Made by a program: the position numbers and the translations under genes. Of a DNA stretch of 7,522 nt, positions 1 through 5,646 are shown one piece after another. Numbering within the stretch: position 1 is the stretch's first letter; the number at the start of each line of letters is the position of its first letter. The stretch is from Burkholderiaceae bacterium. Lineage in GTDB: Bacteria > Pseudomonadota > Gammaproteobacteria > Burkholderiales > Burkholderiaceae. The notes below the pieces were generated by a model, which was not told where the DNA came from, searched no databases, and saw only the letters and a program-made list of their open reading frames with translations. The stretch covers positions 1 to 7,522 of the forward strand of contig JAKONL010000529.1 in NCBI GenBank assembly GCA_022701965.1, given 5' to 3'.

Positions 1-323
1 AGCGGCGCCGTCGTCCAGTCGTTGGGCAGGCCGCGCGCCGGACCGGCGATGCCGCCGCAGATGTTGGGCGAGGCGCATTCGATCCGGCCGTCGGCGATCA
101 CGAACGGTCCGGTCGACGACACCCCGACGCGATCGACCGATGCCGGATCGACGCCCTGCCCGGCGCAGACCTCGTCGACCAGCCGCAGGATCTGCAGCGC
201 CAGCGCGTCGTTGTTCCCGCGCACGGCGGTCGGCTCGCTCTTGCGGCCCAGGAGGGGCGATGCGCTGTCGCGCGAAAGGCTCACGGCGACCTTGGTGCCG
301 CCGATGTCGACGCAGGCTCTCAT
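1..323 (-). CDS. ROK-family sugar kinase, N-terminal part (cut by window edge)
   Basis: Reading the minus strand from an ATG at 321-323 gives 107 residues that stay open to the left edge, so only roughly the first third of a typical ~300-residue ROK protein is visible. The N-terminus carries the ATP phosphate-binding motif DIGGTK at residues 6-11. It is followed by a VGVSSTGPF segment around 67-75 and by ASPNICGGIAG, matching the ROK pattern of an acidic-Gly-Gly-Thr loop, then a GxxxxGP strand, then a sugar-facing loop. ROK kinases phosphorylate glucose, N-acetylglucosamine, N-acetylmannosamine and similar sugars in the cytoplasm. The substrate-defining H-E and zinc-cysteine motifs lie outside the window, so the substrate is unknown. 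No helix-turn-helix precedes the kinase fold, which argues against a NagC/Mlc-type repressor. It is the third gene of a minus-strand unit, 22 bases after the DUF2905 gene, and only a weak GGA lies upstream of its start. Confidence 0.88.
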   Translation of the reverse strand, partial: MRACVDIGGTKVAVSLSRDSASPLLGRKSEPTAVRGNNDALALQILRLVDEVCAGQGVDPASVDRVGVSSTGPFVIADGRIECASPNICGGIAGPARGLPNDWTTAP

Positions 324-345
324 GGGTTCGGGGTTCCGTTGTTCG

Positions 346-540
346 TCAGATCAGCCGGGCGACCAGCGCGGCCAGCATGCTCAGCACCACGGTGCTCGCG
401 ATCGGCAGCTGCCATTCGCGGCCGAAGGCCCTGAACGCGAAATCGCCGGGCAGCCGGCCGAAGCCGAACTTGCGCAGCCACGCCGTCAGCCCGCTCATCA
501 GCAGGAGCGCGAGCACGACGACGATCAGCCAGCGGACCAT
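346..540 (-). CDS. DUF2905 family small inner-membrane protein
   Basis: This 64-residue protein has two hydrophobic segments, about residues 2-22 and 45-64, joined by a short loop with the motif RLPGDFAFR near residues 29-37. The two-helix hairpin with a central LPGD(I/F) turn and a following hydrophobic 'P(I/L)ASTVVLSML' helix is the signature of DUF2905. That family is widespread, of unknown function, and usually about 60-75 residues long, so this copy is full length. The ATG at 538-540 is preceded by GGATAGG, which overlaps the TAG stop of the hisN-like gene. The two genes are 6 bases apart, so translation is probably coupled. Family assignment is by motif recall. No biochemical role can be inferred beyond an integral inner-membrane location. 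Confidence 0.85.
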   Translation of the reverse strand: MVRWLIVVVLALLLMSGLTAWLRKFGFGRLPGDFAFRAFGREWQLPIASTVVLSMLAALVARLI

Positions 541-546
541 CGGCGC

Positions 547-1326
547 CTATCCGGCCAGCGCCTCGAGCGCCTGCCGGTGGAGCTCCCGCGTCGCGGCGGC
601 GACCACGCGTCCGTCCGAATGCAGCCCGAGCGCACGGCCTTCCCAGTCCGTGATCACGCCGCCCGCGGCCTCGATCAGCCCTGCCGGACCGAGATAGTCG
701 TAGGGCTGCAGGCCGGCCTCGACCACCAGGTCGATCGTGCCGCCGGCAAGCTGCGCATAGCCGTAGCAGTCGCCGCCGAAGCGACGCATCGCGCAGCGCC
801 GGCTCAGGCGGTCGAAGGCCTGCAGGTCGGCGGCCTCGAAGATGTCGGGCGAGGTGGTGACGATGCGCGCCCGGGCCACCTCGGTGCAGTCGCTGGCGCG
901 CACGGCCTGTCCGTTGCGTTCCGCGCCGACGCCCGCCTGCCCGACCCAGCGCTCGCCGAGCACCGGCATGTCGATCATGCCGAACACCGCGCGACCGCCT
1001 TCGAGCACGCCGATCAGCGTGCCCCAGAGCGGGGAGCCGGTGATGAAGCTGCGCGTGCCGTCGATCGGGTCCAGCACCCAGATGCGGGCGGCGTCCAGGC
1101 GCTCCGGGCCATGCTCCTCGCCGTAGATGCCGTCCGAGGGAAGCATGGCGTTCAGGATCTCGCGCATGGCGGTCTCCGCGGCGCGATCGGCGATCGTCAC
1201 CGGGCTCTCGTCGGCCTTGGTGACGATCGCCAGCGCGGTGCGGAAATGCGCCATGGAATGCATCGCCGCGGCGTCGGCGAGGGCGTAGGCGGTGCGCCGC
1301 ATTTCAAGGTCGGGATTCATGGACAT
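547..1326 (-). CDS. hisN: HisN-type histidinol-phosphatase / inositol-monophosphatase family
   Basis: This protein of up to 259 residues is a complete member of the Mg-dependent inositol-monophosphatase superfamily. Numbered from the ATG at 1324-1326, the metal and phosphate ligands are in place: GEEHG at 69-73 (Glu70), WVLDPIDGTRSF at 83-94 (Asp86, Asp89) and YDYLG at 209-213 (Asp210), followed by AAGGVITDWEG. The 'DPIDGTRSFITG' block, the 'GGDCYGYAQLAGG' block at 184-196 and the closing 'GGVITDW' are typical of the HisN branch, which removes phosphate from L-histidinol phosphate in histidine biosynthesis. Activity on inositol or nucleotide phosphates cannot be excluded, because substrate range in this superfamily is broad and no other his gene is in view. 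There are two possible starts, ATG at 1326 and ATG at 1320 (MSMNPDLE or MNPDLE). Neither has a Shine-Dalgarno, and the promoter placement favours the second. The gene heads the unit with DUF2905 and the ROK kinase. Confidence 0.9.
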   Translation of the reverse strand: MSMNPDLEMRRTAYALADAAAMHSMAHFRTALAIVTKADESPVTIADRAAETAMREILNAMLPSDGIYGEEHGPERLDAARIWVLDPIDGTRSFITGSPLWGTLIGVLEGGRAVFGMIDMPVLGERWVGQAGVGAERNGQAVRASDCTEVARARIVTTSPDIFEAADLQAFDRLSRRCAMRRFGGDCYGYAQLAGGTIDLVVEAGLQPYDYLGPAGLIEAAGGVITDWEGRALGLHSDGRVVAAATRELHRQALEALAG

Positions 1327-1328
1327 CG

Positions 1329-1357
1329 ATTAGAACCGAGAGCACCGGGCTGGTCGA
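1329..1357 (-). promoter_or_regulatory. Candidate sigma70-type promoter for the hisN-like unit
   Basis: On the minus strand, TCGACC (plus 1352-1357, four of six matches to TTGACA) is followed after exactly 17 bases by TCTAAT (plus 1329-1334, five of six matches to TATAAT). The expected transcription start is then near 1322, almost on top of the two candidate ATGs at 1326 and 1320. This is a consensus match only. The spacing is ideal, but the -35 is mediocre and the region is short. Confidence 0.42.
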
Positions 1358-1364
1358 CGGTAGG

Positions 1365-1370
1365 TAAAAT
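1365..1370 (+). promoter_or_regulatory. Possible -10 element for gmk
   Basis: TAAAAT (five of six matches to TATAAT) stands out in the 112-base divergent gap, about 70 bases before the gmk ATG. No recognisable -35 lies 15-19 bases upstream, where the sequence is GC-rich (around GCACCG). The call is therefore weak and depends on the AT-rich hexamer in an otherwise GC-rich intergenic region. Confidence 0.25.
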
Positions 1371-1438
1371 CGCACGTCCTTGCCCGCACAGGCTGCCGGC
1401 ACCTCCGACCCCCCTCAAAGCAGCAAGCAAAGCGAAGC

Positions 1439-2059
1439 ATGGACTACCCCGGCAATCTTTTCGTGGTCGCGGCGCCCAGCGGCGCCGGCAAGTCGAGTCT
1501 GGTGAAGGCGCTGATGGAGCTGGACTCCGCCGTCCAGCCGTCGGTGTCGCACACCACGCGGCCGCCGCGCGGCCAGGAGAAGCACGGCCGCGAATACTTC
1601 TTCGTCTCCCAGCCCGAGTTCGATTCGATGGTGCTGGCCGACAGCTTCGTCGAATGGGCGCACGTGCACGGGCAGCGCTACGGCACCTCGAAGCGCGCGA
1701 TCGAGGAACGCGTGGCGCTGGGCGCCGACGTGATCCTGGAGATCGACTTCCAGGGCGCGATCCAGATCCGCAAGACGTTCGCGAACGCGGTGCTCATCTT
1801 CATCCTGCCGCCGAGCTGGGAGGAACTGCGCTCGCGCCTGGAGCGGCGCGGCGAGGACAGCGCCGAAGTGATCCAGCTGAGGCTCGGCAACGCGGCCGAC
1901 GAGATGGCCCGCGCCGGGGAATTCGACTTCGTTATAATCAACGAGTTATTCGAGCGCGCGCTTTTCTACCTGAAAGCCATCGTCCACGCGCAGCGGCTTC
2001 GGTATTCCGCCCAACGCCGTGCACGTGCCGACACCTTCGTCGCGTTGAACATCCCCTGA
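1439..2059 (+). CDS. gmk: Guanylate kinase
   Basis: This 206-residue cytoplasmic enzyme transfers phosphate from ATP to GMP (and dGMP), giving GDP for GTP synthesis. The P-loop APSGAGKS is at residues 12-19. The GMP-binding segment [21 protein letters not shown] follows at about 37-57 with the conserved TTRPPR and Y-F residues. Next come [15 protein letters not shown] and the [13 protein letters not shown] strand (about 98-110), equivalent to the LDIDxQGA motif. The lid-region pattern [11 protein letters not shown] is also present. The length fits bacterial Gmk (about 200-210 residues). The ATG is the natural start, since the P-loop sits at the usual distance, although the upstream sequence has only a weak purine stretch as ribosome site. 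rpoZ follows 29 bases later and is almost certainly co-transcribed. In many bacteria Gmk is a direct target of (p)ppGpp; whether this one is inhibited cannot be read from the sequence. Confidence 0.98.
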   Translation: MDYPGNLFVVAAPSGAGKSSLVKALMELDSAVQPSVSHTTRPPRGQEKHGREYFFVSQPEFDSMVLADSFVEWAHVHGQRYGTSKRAIEERVALGADVILEIDFQGAIQIRKTFANAVLIFILPPSWEELRSRLERRGEDSAEVIQLRLGNAADEMARAGEFDFVIINELFERALFYLKAIVHAQRLRYSAQRRARADTFVALNIP

Positions 2060-2088
2060 TCCACCGCTGATTTCCCCGAAAGAACGTC

Positions 2089-2292
2089 ATGGCCCGCATC
2101 ACCGTCGAAGATTGCCTCGAGAAGATCCCCAACCGCTTCCAGCTGGTGCTCGCGGCCACGTACCGCGCCCGCATGCTGAGCCAGGGCCATGCGCCGAAGA
2201 TCGAGAGCAAGAACAAGCCGGCCGTTACCGCGCTGCGCGAGATCGCTGAAGGCAAGATCGGCATCGAGATGCTCAAGAAGGTTCCGGGTTGA
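2089..2292 (+). CDS. rpoZ: DNA-directed RNA polymerase omega subunit
   Basis: This 67-residue omega subunit begins [20 protein letters not shown], followed by AATYRARML and then [17 protein letters not shown]. These are the family's conserved elements: the ITVEDCL start, NRF(Q/E)LV(L/Y), AxxRAR and the K-x-x-x-(I/V)ALREI helix. Omega wraps the C-terminal tail of beta-prime and helps polymerase assembly. The first residues (Ala-Arg-Ile/Val) are those that contact ppGpp at site 1 in E. coli polymerase, and they are kept here. The length is shorter than the ~90 residues of enteric omega and matches betaproteobacterial copies, which supports the taxonomic call. The gene lies 29 bases after gmk, with GAAAG as a modest ribosome site, and is followed about 40 bases later by an intrinsic terminator. 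Confidence 0.97.
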   Translation: MARITVEDCLEKIPNRFQLVLAATYRARMLSQGHAPKIESKNKPAVTALREIAEGKIGIEMLKKVPG

Positions 2293-2332
2293 GCGAGGAC
2301 CTGCAGCGTCGTTGTCGCCGTCACGCAAAATG

Positions 2333-2358
2333 AAGCACCGCCGCGCGGTGCTTTTTTT
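2333..2358 (+). terminator. Intrinsic terminator after rpoZ
   Basis: There is a perfect 9-bp stem (2333-2341 AAGCACCGC pairing with 2345-2353 GCGGTGCTT) with a 3-base CGC loop and a run of seven T at 2352-2358. Two of those T also pair in the stem. This is a textbook Rho-independent terminator on the plus strand, ending the gmk-rpoZ message 39 bases before the earliest spoT start. Four A at 2327-2330 upstream do not make it strongly bidirectional. Confidence 0.88.
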
Positions 2359-2396
2359 ATGCCCCGACGCGATGGCGGACGGCGCAAGCTAAAGTC

Positions 2397-4661
2397 GTGA
2401 CCATGAGCGCGGTTGCCAAGTCTCCACCCGAAGCCCCCAGGGGCATGCCGCGCCCGAGTCCTGCCGCTCTGAATGCGGCCGCAGCCAGTTTCGCCGCCCT
2501 GACGGCCAAGCTCGACTACCTCGGCACCGAAGACATCGACATGGTGCGGCGCGCCTACCGTTTCGCCGACGAAGCGCATCTCGGCCAGCTGCGCAACAGC
2601 GGCGAGCCCTACATCACCCATCCGATCGCGGTCGCCGCGCAGTGCGCAGAATGGAAGCTCGACGCCCAGGCGCTGATGGCTGCGCTCCTGCACGACGCGA
2701 TCGAGGATTGCGGCGTCACCAAGTCCGAGCTCATCGAACGCTTCGGCGCACCGGTCGCCGAGCTGGTCGACGGCCTGACCAAGCTGGACAAACTGCAGTT
2801 CAACACCCGCGAGGAGAACCAGGCCGAGTCGTTCCGCAAGATGCTGCTGGCCATGGCGCGCGACGTCCGGGTGATCCTGGTCAAGCTGGCCGACCGCACG
2901 CACAACATGCGCACGCTCGCCGACGCGCCGCGCGAAAAGTGGGCGCGCATCTCCGGCGAGACGCTCGAGATCTACGCCCCGATCGCCTACCGCCTGGGTC
3001 TGAACCAGACCTATCGCGAATTGCAGGAACTGTCGTTCCGGCACATGAAGCCGTGGCGGCATGCCATTCTTTCCAAGGCGGTGGCCAAGGCGCGCGGAAG
3101 GCGTCGCGACCTGATCCAGAAGGTACAGCGCGAGGTCGAGACCGCGTTCGGCGAAGCGGCCATGACGGTTCGCCTCGCGGGTCGGGAGAAGACGCTCTAT
3201 TCCATCTATCGCAAGATGGAGGACAAGCACCTGAGCTTCGCGCAGGTGACCGATATCTACGGTTTCCGCCTGATCCTGCCCAACGTGATCGCGTGCTACA
3301 CCGGCCTGGGCATCCTGCACCAGATGTACAAGCCGCTGCCTGGAAAGTTCAAGGATCACATCGCGATCGCCAAACTCAACGGCTACCAGTCGCTGCACAC
3401 GACGCTGGTCGGTCCCGCCAGCGTCAACGTGGAGTTCCAGCTGCGCACCGAAGCCATGAACGTCGTCGCCGAATCGGGTGTCGCCGCGCACTGGCTCTAC
3501 AAGACGGCCGATCCGAACGCGGTCGGCGCCAGCGATCGCCTGGGCACGAAGTGGCTGCAGTCGCTGCTCGACATCCAGGACGAGACCCGGGACGCCGCGG
3601 AATTCTGGGACCACGTCAAGGTGGACCTGTTTCCGGACGCCGTCTACGTGTTCACGCCGAAGAGCCAGATCATGGCCCTGCCGCGCGGTGCCACGGTGGT
3701 CGACTTCGCCTACGCGATCCACAGCAACATCGGCGACCACACCTCGGCCGCGCGGATCAACGGCGACCAGGTGCCTCTGCGCACCGAGCTCAAGAACGGC
3801 GACGTGGTGGAGGTGATCACCGCGCCCGTGTCGACGCCCAATCCCGCCTGGCTCGGCTTCGTGCGCACCGGGCGCGCCCGCTCGAAGATCCGCCACTACC
3901 TGAAGACGCTCGCCCATGTCGAATCCGAAGGCCTCGGCGAAAAGCTGCTGGCGCAGGCGCTGCGTGCCGAAGGGTTGGGCAAGCTGCCGCTCGACGATGC
4001 CGAGCACCAGGCGCTCTGGGAGAAGCTGCTGCGCTTCACCGGTAGCCGCAACCGGGCCGAGTTGCTGACCGACATCGGCCTGGGCAAGCGGGTCGCGAGC
4101 ATCGTCGCCAAGCGGCTCATGGCGCTGCTGGCCGAACGTGGCGAGAAACCGGACGCCCTGCTGCTGAGCCGCGAACGCTTCACCGCGCACGAGACGGTGT
4201 CGCAGGGTGCCGTCCTGCTCGACGGCAGCGAGAACTCCTCGGTGCGCTTCGCGCTGTGCTGCCGACCGATTCCCGGCGACTCGATCGTCGGCTACCTGGG
4301 ACACGGCGAGGGCCTGGTCGTGCATACCGATGCATGCGGCGTCGGCCAGCGATTGCGCTACAAGGACAGCGAACGTTTCTTCGCGGTCGAGTGGGCGGAC
4401 GAACCGGTGCGCGCGTTCGAGACCGGCGTGGTCGTCACGGTGCGCAACGACAAGGGCGTGCTGGCCCGCGTCGCGTCGACGCTCTCGGATGCGGAGGCCG
4501 ACATCAAGCACGTGGAGATGGCGGAAGAGTCGCCCCAGGATTCGACCGACCTGCGTTTCGTGATCTCGGTGCGCGACGTCGTCCATCTGGAAGCCGCGCT
4601 GCGGGCCGCCCGACGCACGCCGTCGGTGCTGTCGGCCGCACGCACGGTGCCGAGCGCCTGA
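2397..4661 (+). CDS. spoT: Bifunctional (p)ppGpp synthetase/hydrolase, RelA/SpoT family
   Basis: The protein has up to 754 residues and the full long-RSH architecture. The HD hydrolase domain carries LLHDAIED (His99-Asp100, Glu103-Asp104) and LADRTHNMRTL (164-174), so hydrolase ligands look intact. The synthetase domain follows: REKTLYSIYRKM at 263-274, TDIYGFRL with Asp286, NGYQSLHT at 328-335 and VEFQLRT with Glu346. TGS spans about 410-475. The conserved Cys pair of FALCCRPIPGD is at 618-628, and an ACT domain covers about 673-750. The charge-switch motif reads KFKD (317-320), the basic RxKD-like class of bifunctional enzymes and not the acidic ExDD of RelA. It therefore probably both makes (p)ppGpp from ATP with GDP/GTP and degrades it to pyrophosphate. 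The start is either GTG at 2397 or ATG at 2403, both with poor ribosome sites and adding only two residues. A terminator separates it from rpoZ, and it converges on greB. Confidence 0.97.
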   Translation: MTMSAVAKSPPEAPRGMPRPSPAALNAAAASFAALTAKLDYLGTEDIDMVRRAYRFADEAHLGQLRNSGEPYITHPIAVAAQCAEWKLDAQALMAALLHDAIEDCGVTKSELIERFGAPVAELVDGLTKLDKLQFNTREENQAESFRKMLLAMARDVRVILVKLADRTHNMRTLADAPREKWARISGETLEIYAPIAYRLGLNQTYRELQELSFRHMKPWRHAILSKAVAKARGRRRDLIQKVQREVETAFGEAAMTVRLAGREKTLYSIYRKMEDKHLSFAQVTDIYGFRLILPNVIACYTGLGILHQMYKPLPGKFKDHIAIAKLNGYQSLHTTLVGPASVNVEFQLRTEAMNVVAESGVAAHWLYKTADPNAVGASDRLGTKWLQSLLDIQDETRDAAEFWDHVKVDLFPDAVYVFTPKSQIMALPRGATVVDFAYAIHSNIGDHTSAARINGDQVPLRTELKNGDVVEVITAPVSTPNPAWLGFVRTGRARSKIRHYLKTLAHVESEGLGEKLLAQALRAEGLGKLPLDDAEHQALWEKLLRFTGSRNRAELLTDIGLGKRVASIVAKRLMALLAERGEKPDALLLSRERFTAHETVSQGAVLLDGSENSSVRFALCCRPIPGDSIVGYLGHGEGLVVHTDACGVGQRLRYKDSERFFAVEWADEPVRAFETGVVVTVRNDKGVLARVASTLSDAEADIKHVEMAEESPQDSTDLRFVISVRDVVHLEAALRAARRTPSVLSAARTVPSA

Positions 4662-4686
4662 CTCTCCCTCCGGCTCCCTCGCGGGA

Positions 4687-5256
4687 TCAGTCCGAAGGTG
4701 CCGGATAGCGCACCGACACGATTTCGAGTTCGTGCGTGCCGCCCGGCGTCGCGAGCCTGACCGTGTCGCCCTCGCTGAGCTTGAGCAGAGCGCGGGCGAT
4801 GGGCGAGATCCAGCTGATCTGCGAGCGGGCGCTGTCGGCTTCGTCGATGCCCAGGATCGTCACCTCGCGCTCCTCCCCCGTCTCGTCGGCATAGCGGACC
4901 GTCGCGCCGAAGAACACCTGATCGCCGCCGTGATGCACGGACGGGTCGGTGATTTCGGCGATTTCCAGGCGTTTCGACAGGAAGCGGATGCGACGGTCGA
5001 TCTCGCGCAGGCGCTTCTTGCCGTAGAGATAGTCGCCGTTCTCCGAGCGGTCGCCGTTCTTGGCAGCCCAGTGCACCGCCTCCACGACCCTGGGACGCTC
5101 GTCGTCCATGAGCGAGAGCAGTTCATCGCGCAGGCGGGCGAATCCGTCGGGCGTGATGTAGTTCTTGCTGCCCGGCGGCATGGGGGGCAGGGCGCCGTCG
5201 AAGCCATCGTCTTCCTCGCTATCGCTATCGCTTTCCCTGGTGAATGCCTTGCTCAT
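4687..5256 (-). CDS. greB: Transcription elongation factor GreB
   Basis: This 189-residue factor starts MSKAFTRESD. Its N-terminal coiled coil contains NGDRSENGDY at 67-76, where Asp69 and Glu72 correspond to the E. coli GreB acidic pair (41 and 44). That pair holds Mg at the polymerase active site and triggers cleavage of backtracked RNA. The basic stretch KKRLREIDRRIRFLSKRLE (80-98) and the C-terminal FKBP-like domain, with DQVFFGATV and ISWISPIARALL, identify GreB and not GreA. Compared with the ~158-residue E. coli protein there is an extra N-terminal leader of about 28 residues, rich in Asp, Glu and Ser and then Pro-Gly. The start at 5254-5256 is chosen because MSKAF is the family N-terminus and GGAG lies 8 bases upstream. 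Longer readings of the frame enter the neighbouring gene. It lies 43 bases after the DUF1508-like gene and ends 25 bases from the spoT stop. Confidence 0.96.
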   Translation of the reverse strand: MSKAFTRESDSDSEEDDGFDGALPPMPPGSKNYITPDGFARLRDELLSLMDDERPRVVEAVHWAAKNGDRSENGDYLYGKKRLREIDRRIRFLSKRLEIAEITDPSVHHGGDQVFFGATVRYADETGEEREVTILGIDEADSARSQISWISPIARALLKLSEGDTVRLATPGGTHELEIVSVRYPAPSD

Positions 5257-5299
5257 CGACGAACGCTCCGGATCCGAAGGCCTTGTACCGGGGAACGCC

Positions 5300-5497
5300 T
5301 CACACCCCTTCGAACAATGTACCCACAAGATCGAATACGAGCGAATGCGGCGCGTGCTGGCGGACCGCACGAATCGACTCGAACGCTTTTTCCTTCGTCG
5401 CGAAACCCATCGGGCTCCGGGCGGCAGCCTCGCCGTGGGCCTGTCGCAATTCCCAGCACCACCGCTGGTTGATTTCCTTGAAGACAACGAATTTCAT
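5300..5497 (-). CDS. DUF1508 / YegP-like small protein
   Basis: This is a 65-residue soluble protein reading MKFVVFKEINQRWCWELR, then a segment ending FATKEKAFESIRAVRQHAP. The pattern F-V-(I/V)-(Y/F)-K-x-x-x-x-x-(W/F)xWxLR, then x-G-x-x-x-A-x-S-x-x-(G/F), then K-x-x-A-x-x-(S/A)-I, is the beta-beta-beta-alpha unit of the DUF1508/UPF0339 (YegP) family. YegP proteins usually carry two such units and this one carries one. Function is unknown. Start choice is firm: the ATG at 5495-5497 has a near-perfect Shine-Dalgarno 5 bases upstream, while an in-frame ATG at 5515 has none and abuts a likely -10. greB follows 43 bases later on the same strand, so the pair may share a transcript. Confidence 0.8.
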   Translation of the reverse strand: MKFVVFKEINQRWCWELRQAHGEAAARSPMGFATKEKAFESIRAVRQHAPHSLVFDLVGTLFEGV

Positions 5498-5500
5498 ACG

Positions 5501-5508
5501 CTCCTCCC
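5501..5508 (-). promoter_or_regulatory. Strong Shine-Dalgarno that fixes the DUF1508-like start
   Basis: The minus strand reads GGGAGGAG, with the GGAGG core 5 bases before the ATG at 5497. It is the best ribosome site in the window and rules out the upstream ATG at 5515. Confidence 0.8.
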
Positions 5509-5518
5509 GTTGCATCCG

Positions 5519-5545
5519 ATTAACAAAAGTGAACTATTGTGTCGA
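5519..5545 (-). promoter_or_regulatory. Candidate promoter for the DUF1508-like gene and greB
   Basis: On the minus strand, TCGACA (plus 5540-5545, five of six to TTGACA), a short 15-base spacer and GTTAAT (plus 5519-5524, four of six to TATAAT) lie within the most AT-rich patch of the window (about 5500-5580). The predicted start would leave a leader of about 15 bases holding the Shine-Dalgarno. The short spacer lowers confidence. The rest of the 149-base gap (5498-5646) shows only a weak inverted repeat. Confidence 0.35.
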
Positions 5546-5646
5546 AAGCAAAAAGTAGGACGGAACGCAAAACGAAGGAGCCTGGTTCCTACAGGCGCCA
5601 GTCGAGTCGCCGAAAGTTCTTCTCGACCAGCACCCACCACCGCCGC

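Noticed and set aside
842..1126. Plus-strand frame of 94 codons inside the hisN-like gene
   Set aside because: It is entirely internal to a confirmed gene on the other strand and is Ser/Pro/Arg-rich with no motif.
22..2070. Open frame of 682 codons on the plus strand crossing hisN, DUF2905, the divergent gap and gmk
   Set aside because: It runs through two strands' worth of confirmed genes and an intergenic promoter region. Its composition is Arg/Ala/Pro-rich with no motif, so it is a GC-driven shadow.
1938..4586. Open frame of 882 codons on the minus strand, antisense to spoT and rpoZ
   Set aside because: It lies opposite well-identified genes. Its translation is Arg/His/Gln/Asp-rich and low in complexity with no family motif, as expected for a frame opposite GC-rich codons. 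The real coding strand is certain.
4675..4686. TCCC/GGGA hairpin between spoT and greB as a bidirectional terminator
   Set aside because: It has a four-base-pair stem and no T run on either strand.
5257..5487. Extended N-terminus of greB reaching to 5487
   Set aside because: The extension overlaps the DUF1508-like gene and has no family similarity. MSKAF at 5256 with GGAG upstream is the standard GreB start.
5498..5515. Upstream ATG at 5515 as start of the DUF1508-like protein
   Set aside because: It lacks a Shine-Dalgarno and sits 3 bases after a likely -10. The ATG at 5497 has a near-consensus ribosome site.
5576..5627. Inverted repeats after the large gene (AGGA/TCCT at 5576-5590, GTCGAG/CTCGAC at 5601-5627) as a terminator
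   Set aside because: Stems are only 4-6 bp, one has a mismatch and the other a 15-base loop. The following T stretch is short and interrupted, so neither is good enough to call.
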